Source of the DNA: Paenibacillus sp. A3
Lineage (GTDB): Bacteria > Bacillota > Bacilli > Paenibacillales > NBRC-103111
Assembly: GCF_001399685.1 (NCBI RefSeq)
Contig: NZ_JTHN01000047.1
Span: 1 to 64,000 of the forward strand
Direction: 5' to 3'
Length of the DNA stretch: 64,000 nucleotides
In this document: piece after piece, positions 18,756-27,775 of the stretch
How positions within the stretch are numbered: the first letter of the stretch is position 1
Layout: each line of letters begins with the position of its first letter
Notes under the pieces: generated by a model
What the model was told of the DNA's origin: nothing
Database searches by the model: none
The model's input: the letters and a program-made list of their open reading frames with translations, nothing else
Program-made: the position numbers and the translations under genes

Positions 18756-19484
18756 TTAAGACACCAAAGCTTTCAATACTTTCCCGATGGAATCGCGGAT
18801 GACGTGAGTCGCCCGGCTGTCATATGGCGTGGAAGACTGGTTGATCAGAATCAGTTTGTCGCCGCCATATTCTCCGACCAGCGCGGCGGCCGGGTTGACG
18901 GTCAGCGACGTGCCGCCGACGATCAGTACGTCCGCTTCCGCAATATGCTTTCTTGCCTTCGACAGGATGTCCCAATCGAGGCTTTCTTCGTACAGCACAA
19001 CGTCGGGCTTCACAATCCCTCCGCAGGCATCGCAGCGGGGAACCATCGTCTCGTCGCTCGTCACGTGATCGAGGTCAAAAAACTTGCCGCAGCCCATGCA
19101 GTAATTCCGGTGCACCGATCCGTGCAACTCCAGCACATGACGGCTGCCCGCCATCTGATGCAGCCCGTCGATGTTCTGGGTGACGACGGCCCGAAGCTTT
19201 CCCGTTTGCTCCAGCTGCGCCAGCACCTCGTGAGCCGCGTTCGGCTTGGCTTCCCTGTGGACCATGCACGCGCGGTAAAAGTCGAAAAACTCCGCCGTAC
19301 GCTCCATAAAAAAACTGCGGCTCAGCATGACCTCGGGCGGAAAAGCATGCCGGGAAGCCGTCTGATACAGCCCCGTTGCCGAACGAAAATCGGGGATCTG
19401 ACTCTCCGTCGAAGTCCCCGCTCCCCCGAAAAAGACAATATTTTTACTGTCCTCAATCCATGATTTGATCTCTTCAACCGCCAT
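18756..19484 (-). CDS. cobB: SIR2-family NAD-dependent protein deacylase
   Basis: This is a 242-aa sirtuin. NAD-binding motifs are GAGTSTESQIPDFRS and TQNIDGLH, the catalytic His is in LELHGS, and the zinc site is two CxxC pairs (CMGC and CDAC). It removes acyl groups from lysines using NAD+. AGGAGG precedes the ATG. It is convergent with the ANTAR gene, with only 10 bp between the stops. It corresponds to the single bacterial sirtuin called CobB or SrtN. Confidence 0.92.
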   Translation of the reverse strand: MAVEEIKSWIEDSKNIVFFGGAGTSTESQIPDFRSATGLYQTASRHAFPPEVMLSRSFFMERTAEFFDFYRACMVHREAKPNAAHEVLAQLEQTGKLRAVVTQNIDGLHQMAGSRHVLELHGSVHRNYCMGCGKFFDLDHVTSDETMVPRCDACGGIVKPDVVLYEESLDWDILSKARKHIAEADVLIVGGTSLTVNPAAALVGEYGGDKLILINQSSTPYDSRATHVIRDSIGKVLKALVS

Positions 19485-19508
19485 ACCCGGTCCTCCTTGA
19501 TTACTGAT

Positions 19509-20498
19509 TCACACCGCTCCATCCGCCGGAAAACGGAGCCCGATCTGCTTGCGGGCCTCGTCCATGATCGAGATTGCAGTCAGCGAATTGGCGTGCGAAT
19601 TCGTTGCAGACTCCAGCCTTCCGGCTTGCAGTACGTCAATAAATTCCTGCACTTCATAATACATCGATTTGCTGCTCAGCGGACGGGTCAGCACCTCGAC
19701 CGAACCGTCGCGGTAACGGATTTCCACATGTTCCGGCTGATTGATTTTGTCGATGACGAGGGTGCCGTGCTCGCCTTGAATTTCCGTCGGCGCGTACGAA
19801 TTGACAATCTTGGAATGCGTCAGCACCGCTTCCATCTGCCCGTAGCTTAGCAGCAGGCTTCCCTGCCCGTCCACGCCGGAGTCAAGCAGCAGCCCGTTCG
19901 CCTGAACGCGGTCCGGCTGGCCGAACAGCACGACCATCGGATAAATGCAGTACACGCCCAGATCCATCAGCGACCCGTTGGACAGGGCGGGATTAAACGC
20001 ATTCAGCACCGTCCCCTGCTTATAGGCGTCGTAACGGGAGGAGTATTGACCGTAGCTTGCCGCATAGCGGCGGACCGGGCCGATTTTGGACAAATGCTCC
20101 TGAACGGCGCGGAAATTCGGCATCAGCGTCGATTTTAACGCCTCCATCAGCAGTACCCGGTTCGCTTTCGCCGCGGCGATCATCTCCATCACTTCGGTCC
20201 GGTTGGAAGCCAGCGGCTTCTCGCAGAGCACATGCTTCCCGTGATTCATCAGCAGCACGGCCTGCTTCGCATGGAAAGCGTTCGGGCTGGCGAGATAGAC
20301 GGCATCGAACGCATCGCTCCGCGCCATCGCCTCGAGGTCCGTGAACTTGTGCGGGATTTCGAATTTGGCCGCGAAGGCTTCGGCCTTCTCTTCCGTCCGC
20401 GAATAAACCGCCGTTAAGGCAAACGCCTCGCATTCCCGCGCCGCGCGAATAAACTCTTCCGTAATCCAGTTCGTTCCGATGACTGCAAATCGTATCAT
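19509..20498 (-). CDS. Gfo/Idh/MocA-family oxidoreductase
   Basis: This 329-aa protein has an N-terminal Rossmann domain (RFAVIGTNWI) and the CEKPLASN motif, whose Lys is the family's conserved catalytic residue. The C-terminal alpha/beta domain is of normal length. Members oxidise or reduce sugars and inositols with NAD(P). The GLHQ-type context gives no substrate clue. It lies 24 bp upstream of the sirtuin gene and may share its transcript. Confidence 0.9.
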   Translation of the reverse strand: MIRFAVIGTNWITEEFIRAARECEAFALTAVYSRTEEKAEAFAAKFEIPHKFTDLEAMARSDAFDAVYLASPNAFHAKQAVLLMNHGKHVLCEKPLASNRTEVMEMIAAAKANRVLLMEALKSTLMPNFRAVQEHLSKIGPVRRYAASYGQYSSRYDAYKQGTVLNAFNPALSNGSLMDLGVYCIYPMVVLFGQPDRVQANGLLLDSGVDGQGSLLLSYGQMEAVLTHSKIVNSYAPTEIQGEHGTLVIDKINQPEHVEIRYRDGSVEVLTRPLSSKSMYYEVQEFIDVLQAGRLESATNSHANSLTAISIMDEARKQIGLRFPADGAV

Positions 20499-20662
20499 GT
20501 TTCATTTCCTCTCGTTGTGTAATCTGTCGTCATGCCTATCCTTCTATTGTATAGGAGGAGAGCGTAAGAGGCCAACTGAAATTTCCAGATTCCCGCATTG
20601 AACGGATAGATGTACAAAATTAGGGTAAAATATCCATTAAAATCTTATCTTAAGGAGCCGCC

Positions 20663-21049
20663 ATGATCAGCAATCGCGAACTGAAGGGACAAATCGAAGA
20701 ATTAACCGAGCAAAACCAGTTTCTAAGCGACGAGCTTCAGCAGATCAAAAGCTTGCTCGAAAGCCAGTCCAACAACCAAAACCAAAGCTCGAATCAAGGC
20801 CAGAGCATCCAAGGATCGGGGCAAACCAACAATCCGCTGTTCGATATGGCCAACGATTTCATTCAGCTCAAAAAGCTGACGAGCGACCTGCAGACCAAGA
20901 TGCAGGAATATGCTTCCAAACAAACCCGCGGCTCGCGGTTAACGGACGAGGATGTCATCAATCTGATCATCAATATGATGAACGGGATGATCGATTGGAC
21001 CATCGATTTCGTGTCCAAACAGAATCAAGCGCAAGGGCAGATGCAGTAA
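20663..21049 (+). CDS. small coiled-coil protein with Q/N-rich linker
   Basis: This 128-aa protein has AAGGAG 8 bases before the ATG. Residues 5-35 form a coiled coil (ELKGQIEELTEQ). A Gln/Asn/Ser linker follows to about residue 55, then a helical segment and a C-terminal helix (VINLIINMMNGMIDW). There is no signal peptide. A strong terminator lies 13 bp downstream, so it is a single-gene unit. Function unknown. Confidence 0.75.
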   Translation: MISNRELKGQIEELTEQNQFLSDELQQIKSLLESQSNNQNQSSNQGQSIQGSGQTNNPLFDMANDFIQLKKLTSDLQTKMQEYASKQTRGSRLTDEDVINLIINMMNGMIDWTIDFVSKQNQAQGQMQ

Positions 21050-21062
21050 GCAAAAAAAGACA

Positions 21063-21092
21063 AAAGGGCCCCTCCTGTCGGGAGAGCCCTTT
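21063..21092. terminator. bidirectional intrinsic terminator
   Basis: AAAGGGC-C-CCTCC and GGGAG-A-GCCCTTT pair across a 4-base loop, with an A-run before and T-rich sequence after. It sits between the convergent coiled-coil and esterase genes and can serve both. Confidence 0.75.
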
Positions 21093-21107
21093 ATCCGCGT
21101 TTCGCCA

Positions 21108-22004
21108 TTATACCGGGTTCTTTTTCAAATGGGTATGAAAGAACGATTTCACCACGTCCAGCGTATGCGGCTGGGTAAAGCCGATATGCCCGACACCGTT
21201 TACTTTATACATGGTGGTGTCATTATGACCTGCTTGCTTCAGCGCCTGAAACAGCTCGACGCTTTGCTCGTAGGGAACGACGTCGTCCTGATCCCCGTGC
21301 ATGATTAGAATCGGCGGCGCATCGGCGCGCACATATTCGATAGGGCTTGCTTTTCTCGATTTTTCTTTGTTTTCCTGAATCGCCCCGCCAACCAACTTGG
21401 ATTCCGGCGAATGGGGAGAATCGTGATCGAAGACGGACGGATACCGGCTCATCGAAAGCAAATTCGTAGGCCCGAACCAATCTACAACCGCCTGGACGCT
21501 GCTGGATTCGTAAAGATATTCCCTGTCCCCTTCAAACGCTTCCTCACCTTCGGCCAACCCCAGCAAAAGAGCCAGATGTCCACCCGACGAATCGCCCCAC
21601 ACGCCTACCCGCCGCGGATCGATGTTGTATTGGGAGGCATGGGCTTTCAGGAACCGCACCGCGGTTCTGACATCCTGGATTTGCGCCGGAAAAATCGCCT
21701 CCCCGCTCCCTCGGTACTGCACGCTTGCCACGACGTACCCCAGCTTCGCAAATTCGGCCAGCTGCGGCACGAAGGCGAACGTATCCTGCTCGGACCACCC
21801 CCATCCGCAGCCTTGCAAATAAATAATCAGGGGATACGTCTCTTGGTTCCCTTCCCGGTGAAACAAAGCGTCCATAGGGTTCCGATACACCAGCAAATTC
21901 AAGGTCAACGACCGGCCCTCGACGTTGGAAAACTCGATATTCGGAATCAATTGAACATAGGAATTGACGTTTTGCTCCCACGGGAGCTCTTTAATTTCGG
22001 TCAT
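21108..22004 (-). CDS. alpha/beta hydrolase (esterase, BD-FAE/prolyl-peptidase-like)
   Basis: This 298-aa protein has the oxyanion segment YLQGCGWG (in place of HGGG), the nucleophile elbow GDSSGGH near residue 138, the acid in MHGDQDDVVP and the His in VGHIGF. It is likely a cytoplasmic esterase of the acetylxylan/feruloyl esterase-like group. Two copies of the Rrf2-type operator lie 137 and 206 bp upstream of its start, so it may be part of that regulon. GGAGGAAG precedes the ATG. Confidence 0.85.
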   Translation of the reverse strand: MTEIKELPWEQNVNSYVQLIPNIEFSNVEGRSLTLNLLVYRNPMDALFHREGNQETYPLIIYLQGCGWGWSEQDTFAFVPQLAEFAKLGYVVASVQYRGSGEAIFPAQIQDVRTAVRFLKAHASQYNIDPRRVGVWGDSSGGHLALLLGLAEGEEAFEGDREYLYESSSVQAVVDWFGPTNLLSMSRYPSVFDHDSPHSPESKLVGGAIQENKEKSRKASPIEYVRADAPPILIMHGDQDDVVPYEQSVELFQALKQAGHNDTTMYKVNGVGHIGFTQPHTLDVVKSFFHTHLKKNPV

Positions 22005-22140
22005 GGGACTTCCTCCTCTTGGTATGTAATATTCCGTAAAGTGTTTGTTCCGGGAATTACTTCATTTTCCTCACCTCCCTTCCAGGGGTGGAACCGGGAA
22101 TACTGCATCCGGACAGCGTCGTTCTTTTTTTGGCAGCCTC

Positions 22141-22163
22141 GTTGTAAATAAAATACTTACAAC
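22141..22163. promoter_or_regulatory. Rrf2-type palindromic operator, copy 1
   Basis: GTTGTAA-N9-TTACAAC, 23 bp. It has the same arms and spacing as the copies at 22210 and 22710. It lies between the Rrf2 gene and the esterase gene. Confidence 0.65.
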
Positions 22164-22209
22164 AAAGAGGCGACTTGGTCTACGATAACCTTAGCCCATA
22201 GTTCATACC

Positions 22210-22232
22210 GTTGTAAGCACTTCACTTACAAC
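22210..22232. promoter_or_regulatory. Rrf2-type palindromic operator, copy 2
   Basis: GTTGTAA-N9-TTACAAC, 23 bp, 46 bp from copy 1 and just after the stop of the Rrf2 gene. The pair probably controls the esterase gene. Confidence 0.65.
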
Positions 22233-22245
22233 CCATTCAAAAAAA

Positions 22246-22695
22246 TTATGCTTCCTGAGAAGCCTGAGCAGCATTCTTTTTTTGAACAAGGAGCTCGGTT
22301 AATTCTTGGATAGAAACTTCTTTCAAGATGCTCTCCATGGCCGTTTGAGCCTTCAACAAAATAATCTCGAGAACCCGGTGAATGTTCGCTCCGACCCAGC
22401 AATCCGGATTCGGATTTTCGTGGGTATGGAAAAGCTCGCCCTCCTCAACGACCTCGACGGCTTTATACACGTCATATAAGGAAATCGCCCCGGCTTCTTT
22501 CAGCAGATAAGCTCCGCCCGATCCCCGCTTCACGTCAATCAACCCGGATTTTTTCAATAATCTGCTGATTTGACGGATAAACACGGGATTCGTGTTGACG
22601 CTGTCGGCGATTTGTTCGGAAGTAAGCTGGTCTGCACGGACATGGATTAGGGACAACATATGAACGGCAATCGTAAAGCGGCTGCTTATTTTCAT
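22246..22695 (-). CDS. Rrf2-family transcriptional regulator
   Basis: This 149-aa protein has an N-terminal winged helix (FTIAVHMLSLIHV; EQIADSVNTNPVFIRQ recognition helix; GSGGAYLL wing). The three clustered cysteines of IscR/NsrR are absent; one Cys occurs in NPDCWVG. It is therefore a YwnA-like, cluster-free Rrf2 protein. A consensus promoter upstream is covered at its -10 by the 23-bp palindrome, pointing to autorepression. The signal it senses is unknown. Confidence 0.9.
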   Translation of the reverse strand: MKISSRFTIAVHMLSLIHVRADQLTSEQIADSVNTNPVFIRQISRLLKKSGLIDVKRGSGGAYLLKEAGAISLYDVYKAVEVVEEGELFHTHENPNPDCWVGANIHRVLEIILLKAQTAMESILKEVSIQELTELLVQKKNAAQASQEA

Positions 22696-22709
22696 GGTTC
22701 CACCCTTTC

Positions 22710-22732
22710 GTTGTAAACATTATACTTACAAC
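22710..22732. promoter_or_regulatory. Rrf2-type palindromic operator, copy 3 (autoregulatory)
   Basis: GTTGTAA-N9-TTACAAC overlaps the -10 of the regulator's own promoter, 15 bp before the ATG. Same arms as copies 1 and 2. Confidence 0.7.
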
Positions 22733-22747
22733 TAAACAAAAGGTCAA
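22719..22747 (-). promoter_or_regulatory. SigA promoter of the Rrf2 gene
   Basis: On the minus strand TTGACC (22742-22747) and TATAAT (22719-22724) are separated by 17 bases. The operator covers the -10. Confidence 0.7.
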
Positions 22748-22805
22748 CTTTTTCCCGGAGCTTTCGTTCACTAAAAAGAAGCGGCGGCTTGTCACTTTTG
22801 CACCA

Positions 22806-22848
22806 ATAAAAAGTGCGGCACACCGGATTGAACGTCCATTGTGCCGCA
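22806..22848 (-). terminator. intrinsic terminator after the yggS-like gene
   Basis: On the minus strand TGCGGCAC pairs with GTGCCGCA and is followed by a T-run. It marks the downstream end of the long leftward operon, 10 bp after the stop. Confidence 0.7.
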
Positions 22849-22857
22849 TTCTCCGCC

Positions 22858-23613
22858 CTACAGTCCGCGTGACCCGGCGTCAGCCGCACCGCCCGATGTA
22901 ACGCCAACCGGACGAATCCCGTTATTTCCCTCTGGTCTTCCTAAAAGTACCGAGCCCAATCGAAGCCAAGTCGCCCCTTCTTCGACCGCCACCTCGAAAT
23001 CGTTGGACATCCCCATCGAAAGACCGCCGACCTCGTACTTCAGAATGCTTAGCGCATTCAGGTCGTCGCGCAATTCCCGCAGCCTTTTAAAGACCGGGCG
23101 TGTCGCCTCCGGGTCCGCTTCGTGCGGGGCCATCGTCATCAGTCCGGCGATCCGAATGTGCTCCATGCCGGCAATTTCCTCCGCGAACGTAAACAAGCTT
23201 TCCGGCGGCAGCCCCTGCTTGGTCTGCTCCCCGGAAACGTTGACTTGAATAAAGCAGTTGACGACGGTTTGGAGCGCCGCGGCTTTTTTCTCGATTTCTT
23301 CCGCCAATGCCAAGCGGTCCAAGGAGTGGATATAAGCGAATTTGCCGACGGCATCCTTCACCTTATTCGTTTGCAAATGTCCGATAAAATGCCACGTCCC
23401 CGTCGCGCGAAGGGCCTGCCATTTATCTCGGGCATCCTGCCAGCGGCTTTCGCCGACATGGGAGACGCCGAGCTGCAAAATCCGCTCCGTCACTTCCAGC
23501 GTCGTATATTTCGTTATGGCAATAATCCGCAATTCCTCCGGGCTTCTTCCGGAGCGCCGGCAGGCTTCTTGAATGCGATGCCGGACGGCGGTCAAACGGT
23601 CCTGTAAATCCAA
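22858..23613 (-). CDS. YggS/PLPBP-family pyridoxal phosphate homeostasis protein
   Basis: This 251-aa alanine-racemase-like single-barrel protein starts at TTG with GGGGAGGG upstream. The PLP lysine is in IAITKYT near residue 36, and the family's FIGHLQTNK and [12 protein letters not shown] motifs are present. PLPBP proteins buffer PLP and affect amino-acid balance. It is last in the operon, 26 bp after the exporter gene. The cluster contains several PLP enzymes, so a housekeeping link is possible, but yggS is often a bystander. Confidence 0.9.
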   Translation of the reverse strand: MDLQDRLTAVRHRIQEACRRSGRSPEELRIIAITKYTTLEVTERILQLGVSHVGESRWQDARDKWQALRATGTWHFIGHLQTNKVKDAVGKFAYIHSLDRLALAEEIEKKAAALQTVVNCFIQVNVSGEQTKQGLPPESLFTFAEEIAGMEHIRIAGLMTMAPHEADPEATRPVFKRLRELRDDLNALSILKYEVGGLSMGMSNDFEVAVEEGATWLRLGSVLLGRPEGNNGIRPVGVTSGGAADAGSRGL

Positions 23614-23639
23614 CGTGTATCCCTCCCCTTATGCGGCGG

Positions 23640-25373
23640 CTAGATGGAAAGCCTTGCCGACGCGCGATGCTGAGCGGCCACCAGCCTCTGGTACCCCTTG
23701 TGAACCCTCAGCAATTCCTCGTGCTTCCCTTGTCCGGCAATGTGCCCTTTGTCCAGCACGAAGATGACATCGGCATTTTTGACGGTCGACAGCCGGTGGG
23801 CAATGACAATGGTCGTCTTGCCCCGCCTGGCTTCGTCCAAATTTTGCTGCACCTCGTATTCCGTCTCCACATCCAGGGCGGAGGTCGCTTCGTCGAGAAT
23901 TAAAATTTCCGGCTCTTTCAGCAAAATCCGGGCCAGAGCCAAGCGCTGACGCTGGCCGCCCGACAGGCTGATCCCTCGTTCCCCGATCGTCGTGTCATAG
24001 CCGTTCGGCAGGCTGGTCACAAATTCGTGAATGCAGGCGATCCGACAAGCGCGCACCAGTTGGCTTTCCGGTACATGCTCCATGCCCAACTGCAAATTAT
24101 GCCGGATGCTGCCGGGAAAAAAATAAGGCTCCTGAAAGACGATTCCAACTTTATCCAGCCAATCCTTTCTTCGGACCGCCGTAAGCTGCCGGTCGTTGAC
24201 GGTAACCCTTCCTTCGCACGGATCGTAGAAACGGATCAGCAATTTGGCGATCGTCGACTTGCCGCTGCCGCTTTCCCCGACAAAGGCAATTTTCCGGCCT
24301 GCCGGCAGCTCCAGGCTGATCCGGTGCAAAATCCGTTTGCCCGCGTCCCCGTAATCGAACGAAACGTGATGGAAGCCGATGCGGCGGACTTCGTCCCGAA
24401 ACGGCAGCGCTCCGTCCGCCTCTCCCTCCGCCTCCGTGACTTGGCGAATCCGTTCCACCGACGACAAATAACCGGACACATTCATAGACAAATCGTACAT
24501 TTGCTGCACGGTATCCATCAATTGACGGGCATACTGATAGGTCACGACAAACATCCCGAGCGAAAGCTTTCCCTGCAGGACCAGCAGGCCCCCGTACCCG
24601 AGCACAAGCAAATTCGCTGCCCATTTGAACGGATCGCAGGCCAGCAGCTGCCGATTCAGCAGCTTGGTTTGCCGCAGGACGCTGGCAAAATACCGGTTGA
24701 ACCGGTCGTTGAACCGGTCGCGCTCCCACGATTGCCGGTCGTTCGCGATGACTTCCCGGGTCGAGGATACCGATTCTTCGAGATGCACCAGCAGCTCGGC
24801 TTTTCCGGCATTGACTTCGTCGGCAGCCCGCTTGCGCAAACGGGCGAACCGCCTGCCGAGCACCAAATAAAGACAGCTCAGCCCGCCGGTCGCCAGCAGC
24901 AGGAACGGACTGGCGAAGCCGATGATGACGGTAAGAATAACGATTGTAGTCAGCTGCTGGATCAGCTTCGGGATATCGCTCCCTGCCGTATGGGCGGCCT
25001 GAAAAATATCCGTCGTCAACCGGTAGACGTAATCGGCCGTCCGTTCCTGCTGCCACCGCAGCATCGGAATTCGCTCCATAAACGCCAAAAATTCGCGGTA
25101 CATGCCGGACCGCAACGCCGTGATGTTCCTTTGCACGAGATAAGGAACAAGTGTAAACAACAGCGAATAGACGGCATATGCCCCAATGACCGCTGCGATC
25201 AGCGATCCGAACAGATGATACTGTTGCCCAAGAAACACGTCGTCGATCATGACCTTCTGCATCGCGATCGTCGCAAGGAGCGCCGCCCCTTCCGCCATCA
25301 TGAGGACAATGCAGGCCAAGACTTTCCATTTTCTAAGCGCGATATGTCCCAGTATCCATTTCCAATTGGCCAT
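23640..25373 (-). CDS. ABC exporter, fused permease-ATPase (subunit 2)
   Basis: This protein is about 577 aa. Six transmembrane segments are followed by an ATPase domain with Walker [10 protein letters not shown], the signature LSGGQRQRLALARI, Walker B ILILDEATSALD and the H-loop IAHR. GGAGG 6 bases upstream supports ATG 25373. It overlaps the partner gene by 41 bp, and the two likely form a heterodimeric type IV exporter. At the end of the biosynthetic operon it is the probable product exporter and self-protection device. Confidence 0.92.
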   Translation of the reverse strand: MANWKWILGHIALRKWKVLACIVLMMAEGAALLATIAMQKVMIDDVFLGQQYHLFGSLIAAVIGAYAVYSLLFTLVPYLVQRNITALRSGMYREFLAFMERIPMLRWQQERTADYVYRLTTDIFQAAHTAGSDIPKLIQQLTTIVILTVIIGFASPFLLLATGGLSCLYLVLGRRFARLRKRAADEVNAGKAELLVHLEESVSSTREVIANDRQSWERDRFNDRFNRYFASVLRQTKLLNRQLLACDPFKWAANLLVLGYGGLLVLQGKLSLGMFVVTYQYARQLMDTVQQMYDLSMNVSGYLSSVERIRQVTEAEGEADGALPFRDEVRRIGFHHVSFDYGDAGKRILHRISLELPAGRKIAFVGESGSGKSTIAKLLIRFYDPCEGRVTVNDRQLTAVRRKDWLDKVGIVFQEPYFFPGSIRHNLQLGMEHVPESQLVRACRIACIHEFVTSLPNGYDTTIGERGISLSGGQRQRLALARILLKEPEILILDEATSALDVETEYEVQQNLDEARRGKTTIVIAHRLSTVKNADVIFVLDKGHIAGQGKHEELLRVHKGYQRLVAAQHRASARLSI

Positions 25374-27171
25374 GAACATCCTCCGCCGCATTCCAGGTTC
25401 CGCCGGCAGCCATCCGGTAAAAGCTCCCGCCCAGCCGCAGCAATTGCTCGAAGCTGCCCGCCTCCGCCACCGCTCCGTCTTGGATCACGCAGATTACGTC
25501 GTACTCCTTGATCGTCGATAATTTATGAGCCACTGTAATGATCGTTCTGCCCTTCATCAGGCTGCTGATGGCTTGCTGTACCTTGATATCGTTGATCGTA
25601 TCGAGCGCGGAGGTCGCTTCGTCCAGGATCAGGACTGCCGGATTTTTCAGAAACAGCCGGGCCAGCGCGACGCGCTGCTTCTGTCCGCCCGACAAGAGGA
25701 CGGCCCGCTCGCCCACAATCGTATCGTAGCCCTGCGGGAGCTCCATAATAAACTCGTGGGCGTTGGCGGCTTTCGCGGCGTCGATCATTTCCTCGTCTGC
25801 TGCCTCCGGCCGGCCGAAGCGGATATTTTCCCTCACCGTTGTCCCGAACAAATAGGGCTCTTGGAACACGAACCCCATCGTCTGCCTCAACTGGGCCAAG
25901 GACAGCCGGGGGAGTGGAACCCCGTCCAGGGTGACCGTTCCCCGCTGCGGGTCGTAAAATCTCCCGATCAGCTTCAGGATCGTCGATTTGCCGCAGCCGC
26001 TCGCCCCGACCAAAGCGACCCGTTTTCCCGGCTTGATCGTCAGGTTCAGCCCCTGAAGCAGAGCGCTTCCCGGTTCGTACCCGAACTCCACGTCCTCCAG
26101 ACGGATTTCGCCCTTCACGTCCGGAAGGAACACAGGCTGCGCATCTTCCTTGACGGCGGGCTCCTGCTCCATAAACGCGTACAGCCGGGCGGCTTGATGC
26201 ACCAGAATGCGCTGCTCCGTAAAATTCGAAATCAGCGCGGTCAGCGTCTGCATGCCGGAGAAAAAGTACATCATAAACACGGTAAACTCCCCGACCGTCA
26301 GGCTGCCGGACCGATGCAGCACAAAGCCGCAGGCAAAAATAGCGATGCCGCCCGCATATAACGTCATCTTGCGGTTGGCTCCCCGCAAATTCGCGTACCA
26401 AAGATGCTTCAGAGCGATGCGGCTGAACTCATTCAACCGGTCGATGACGAGGGACTGCCCCCAGCGGACGGTGGAAGACGCCCTCAGCTCCGGCAGGGCC
26501 GACAGCGCGTCGTATACGGTTTGGTTCAAGTGAACCCGATCGGCGGCCATTTGCTGCCCGGCCATGGACGCTTTCGTTTCCAGATAAGGTCCGAAGACGT
26601 AATAAAGCAGCAGGCAAGGAATCGCGAGCAGCGTAAGCTCCCAGCTCGTGTGCAGCATAAGGGCAACCGCCACGGCCGAAAAAACGATTTCGTGCAGCAG
26701 CCACGGAATCGCCTGCCGGTACATGTTTTGCACCGCCGCCACTTCCGTATTCAGCAGCGATAACGTTTCGCCCGCCGGGTGATGCTCGAAATACGCGAAG
26801 CCAAGCTTGCGCATATGGTCGATCACCGCATACTGCATGTCCCGGGCGGCCCGCTCCTGCAGCGAATTTTGCGTCACGTTTTGAAGCACCCTCCCGGCGA
26901 ACAGAAACGTCACCAGCAGAGCGATCGCGCCCAAATAGCCGTAAAAATAAACCGGGTCGGACATGGCATCGACACCGTCGATGAAATACTGGATCAGCTT
27001 GGCGACCAGCAGCTCGGATACCGAAATGACCGCGATGGCCAAAATCAATAGCGAGCAAGCGGCGCGGTAAGGCAGCATAAAAGACACAATCCAGAAGTAG
27101 ACCCGGCGCATGCGGTTCGATTGAGCCCGGGGCCGCTCCGTACCTGCGCCTCTTGTCAGGTTAGTCCCCAT
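25333..27171 (-). CDS. ABC exporter, fused permease-ATPase (subunit 1)
   Basis: This protein is about 612 aa from ATG 27171 (GGGAG upstream). It has an N-terminal six-helix permease, then an ATPase with Walker A GASGCGKST, signature LSGGQKQRVALARL, Walker B VLILDEATSALD and H-loop VAHK. Both ATP sites look competent. The start lies 15 bp from the GNAT gene. It pairs with the next gene as an exporter. Confidence 0.92.
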   Translation of the reverse strand: MGTNLTRGAGTERPRAQSNRMRRVYFWIVSFMLPYRAACSLLILAIAVISVSELLVAKLIQYFIDGVDAMSDPVYFYGYLGAIALLVTFLFAGRVLQNVTQNSLQERAARDMQYAVIDHMRKLGFAYFEHHPAGETLSLLNTEVAAVQNMYRQAIPWLLHEIVFSAVAVALMLHTSWELTLLAIPCLLLYYVFGPYLETKASMAGQQMAADRVHLNQTVYDALSALPELRASSTVRWGQSLVIDRLNEFSRIALKHLWYANLRGANRKMTLYAGGIAIFACGFVLHRSGSLTVGEFTVFMMYFFSGMQTLTALISNFTEQRILVHQAARLYAFMEQEPAVKEDAQPVFLPDVKGEIRLEDVEFGYEPGSALLQGLNLTIKPGKRVALVGASGCGKSTILKLIGRFYDPQRGTVTLDGVPLPRLSLAQLRQTMGFVFQEPYLFGTTVRENIRFGRPEAADEEMIDAAKAANAHEFIMELPQGYDTIVGERAVLLSGGQKQRVALARLFLKNPAVLILDEATSALDTINDIKVQQAISSLMKGRTIITVAHKLSTIKEYDVICVIQDGAVAEAGSFEQLLRLGGSFYRMAAGGTWNAAEDVHGQLEMDTGTYRA

Positions 27172-27185
27172 GCGGTCCGTCTCCC

Positions 27186-27740
27186 TTAATCCGTCGTCCG
27201 AACCCGCTCGTTCACCTGAAAAATTTGAATCGGGCCGTCCCAATCGTCGGCGCGCACTTCCTCATAATTCCCTTGGGTAAACTCGTGAATCGCCTTGCGC
27301 CAAAAGACGTGGGCCGGTTTGTTATCGCCTTCCTGCCTGATTTCCCACGCTCCCTTAAAATGGCGGAAAATTTGGCAGGCCGCCTCCCGTCCGATCCCCT
27401 GCCTTCTCCATTTTTTCAATACGAAAAACTCCGCGATACTGTAAGTATCGTCCCCCGGCCGCAAATAAACGGTATAATTGTTGATGAAAATAAAGCCCGC
27501 CAAGCTGCCGTTCACGGTCAGCAGCAGCGGCAGCCGCTTGTCCTGCTTGCGCCCTTCCTCCGTCCAGTAATGGTCCAAAAACGGATAATCGAAATAACCG
27601 TGTTCGTCCGGGTCCTCCCCGGTATAATCCGTCGATTCGTATTGGTAGAGCTGCATCAGATTGCGGATCACCGGCTTATCCGCCATGCCCGCTTCCCTGA
27701 TTTCCACGTCATGGCCGTTCATATTCGTCCGGATATTCAT
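27186..27740 (-). CDS. GNAT N-acetyltransferase
   Basis: This is a 184-aa protein from ATG 27740, which has GAGGAGG upstream; longer in-frame starts lack a site. The acetyl-CoA loop is RRQGIGREAA in the GNAT motif A region, preceded by the strand AEFFVLKKW. It would acetylate a small-molecule amine. In a nucleoside or amino-sugar cluster it could be a tailoring or self-resistance enzyme. Confidence 0.85.
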   Translation of the reverse strand: MNIRTNMNGHDVEIREAGMADKPVIRNLMQLYQYESTDYTGEDPDEHGYFDYPFLDHYWTEEGRKQDKRLPLLLTVNGSLAGFIFINNYTVYLRPGDDTYSIAEFFVLKKWRRQGIGREAACQIFRHFKGAWEIRQEGDNKPAHVFWRKAIHEFTQGNYEEVRADDWDGPIQIFQVNERVRTTD

Positions 27741-27775
27741 CTTGGCTTCGCCTCCTCTGTTCTGTCCCTGCGGGG

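Noticed and set aside
22085-22098. T-box riboswitch (GGGGTGGAACCGGG)
   Set aside because: It resembles the T-box motif on the plus strand, but there is no stem I/specifier region and no plus-strand gene downstream.
24027-25511. Long plus-strand frame opposite the ABC exporter (494 codons)
   Set aside because: It is a shadow of the exporter gene: no ribosome binding site, and the amino-acid make-up is atypical. The minus frame has all ABC motifs.
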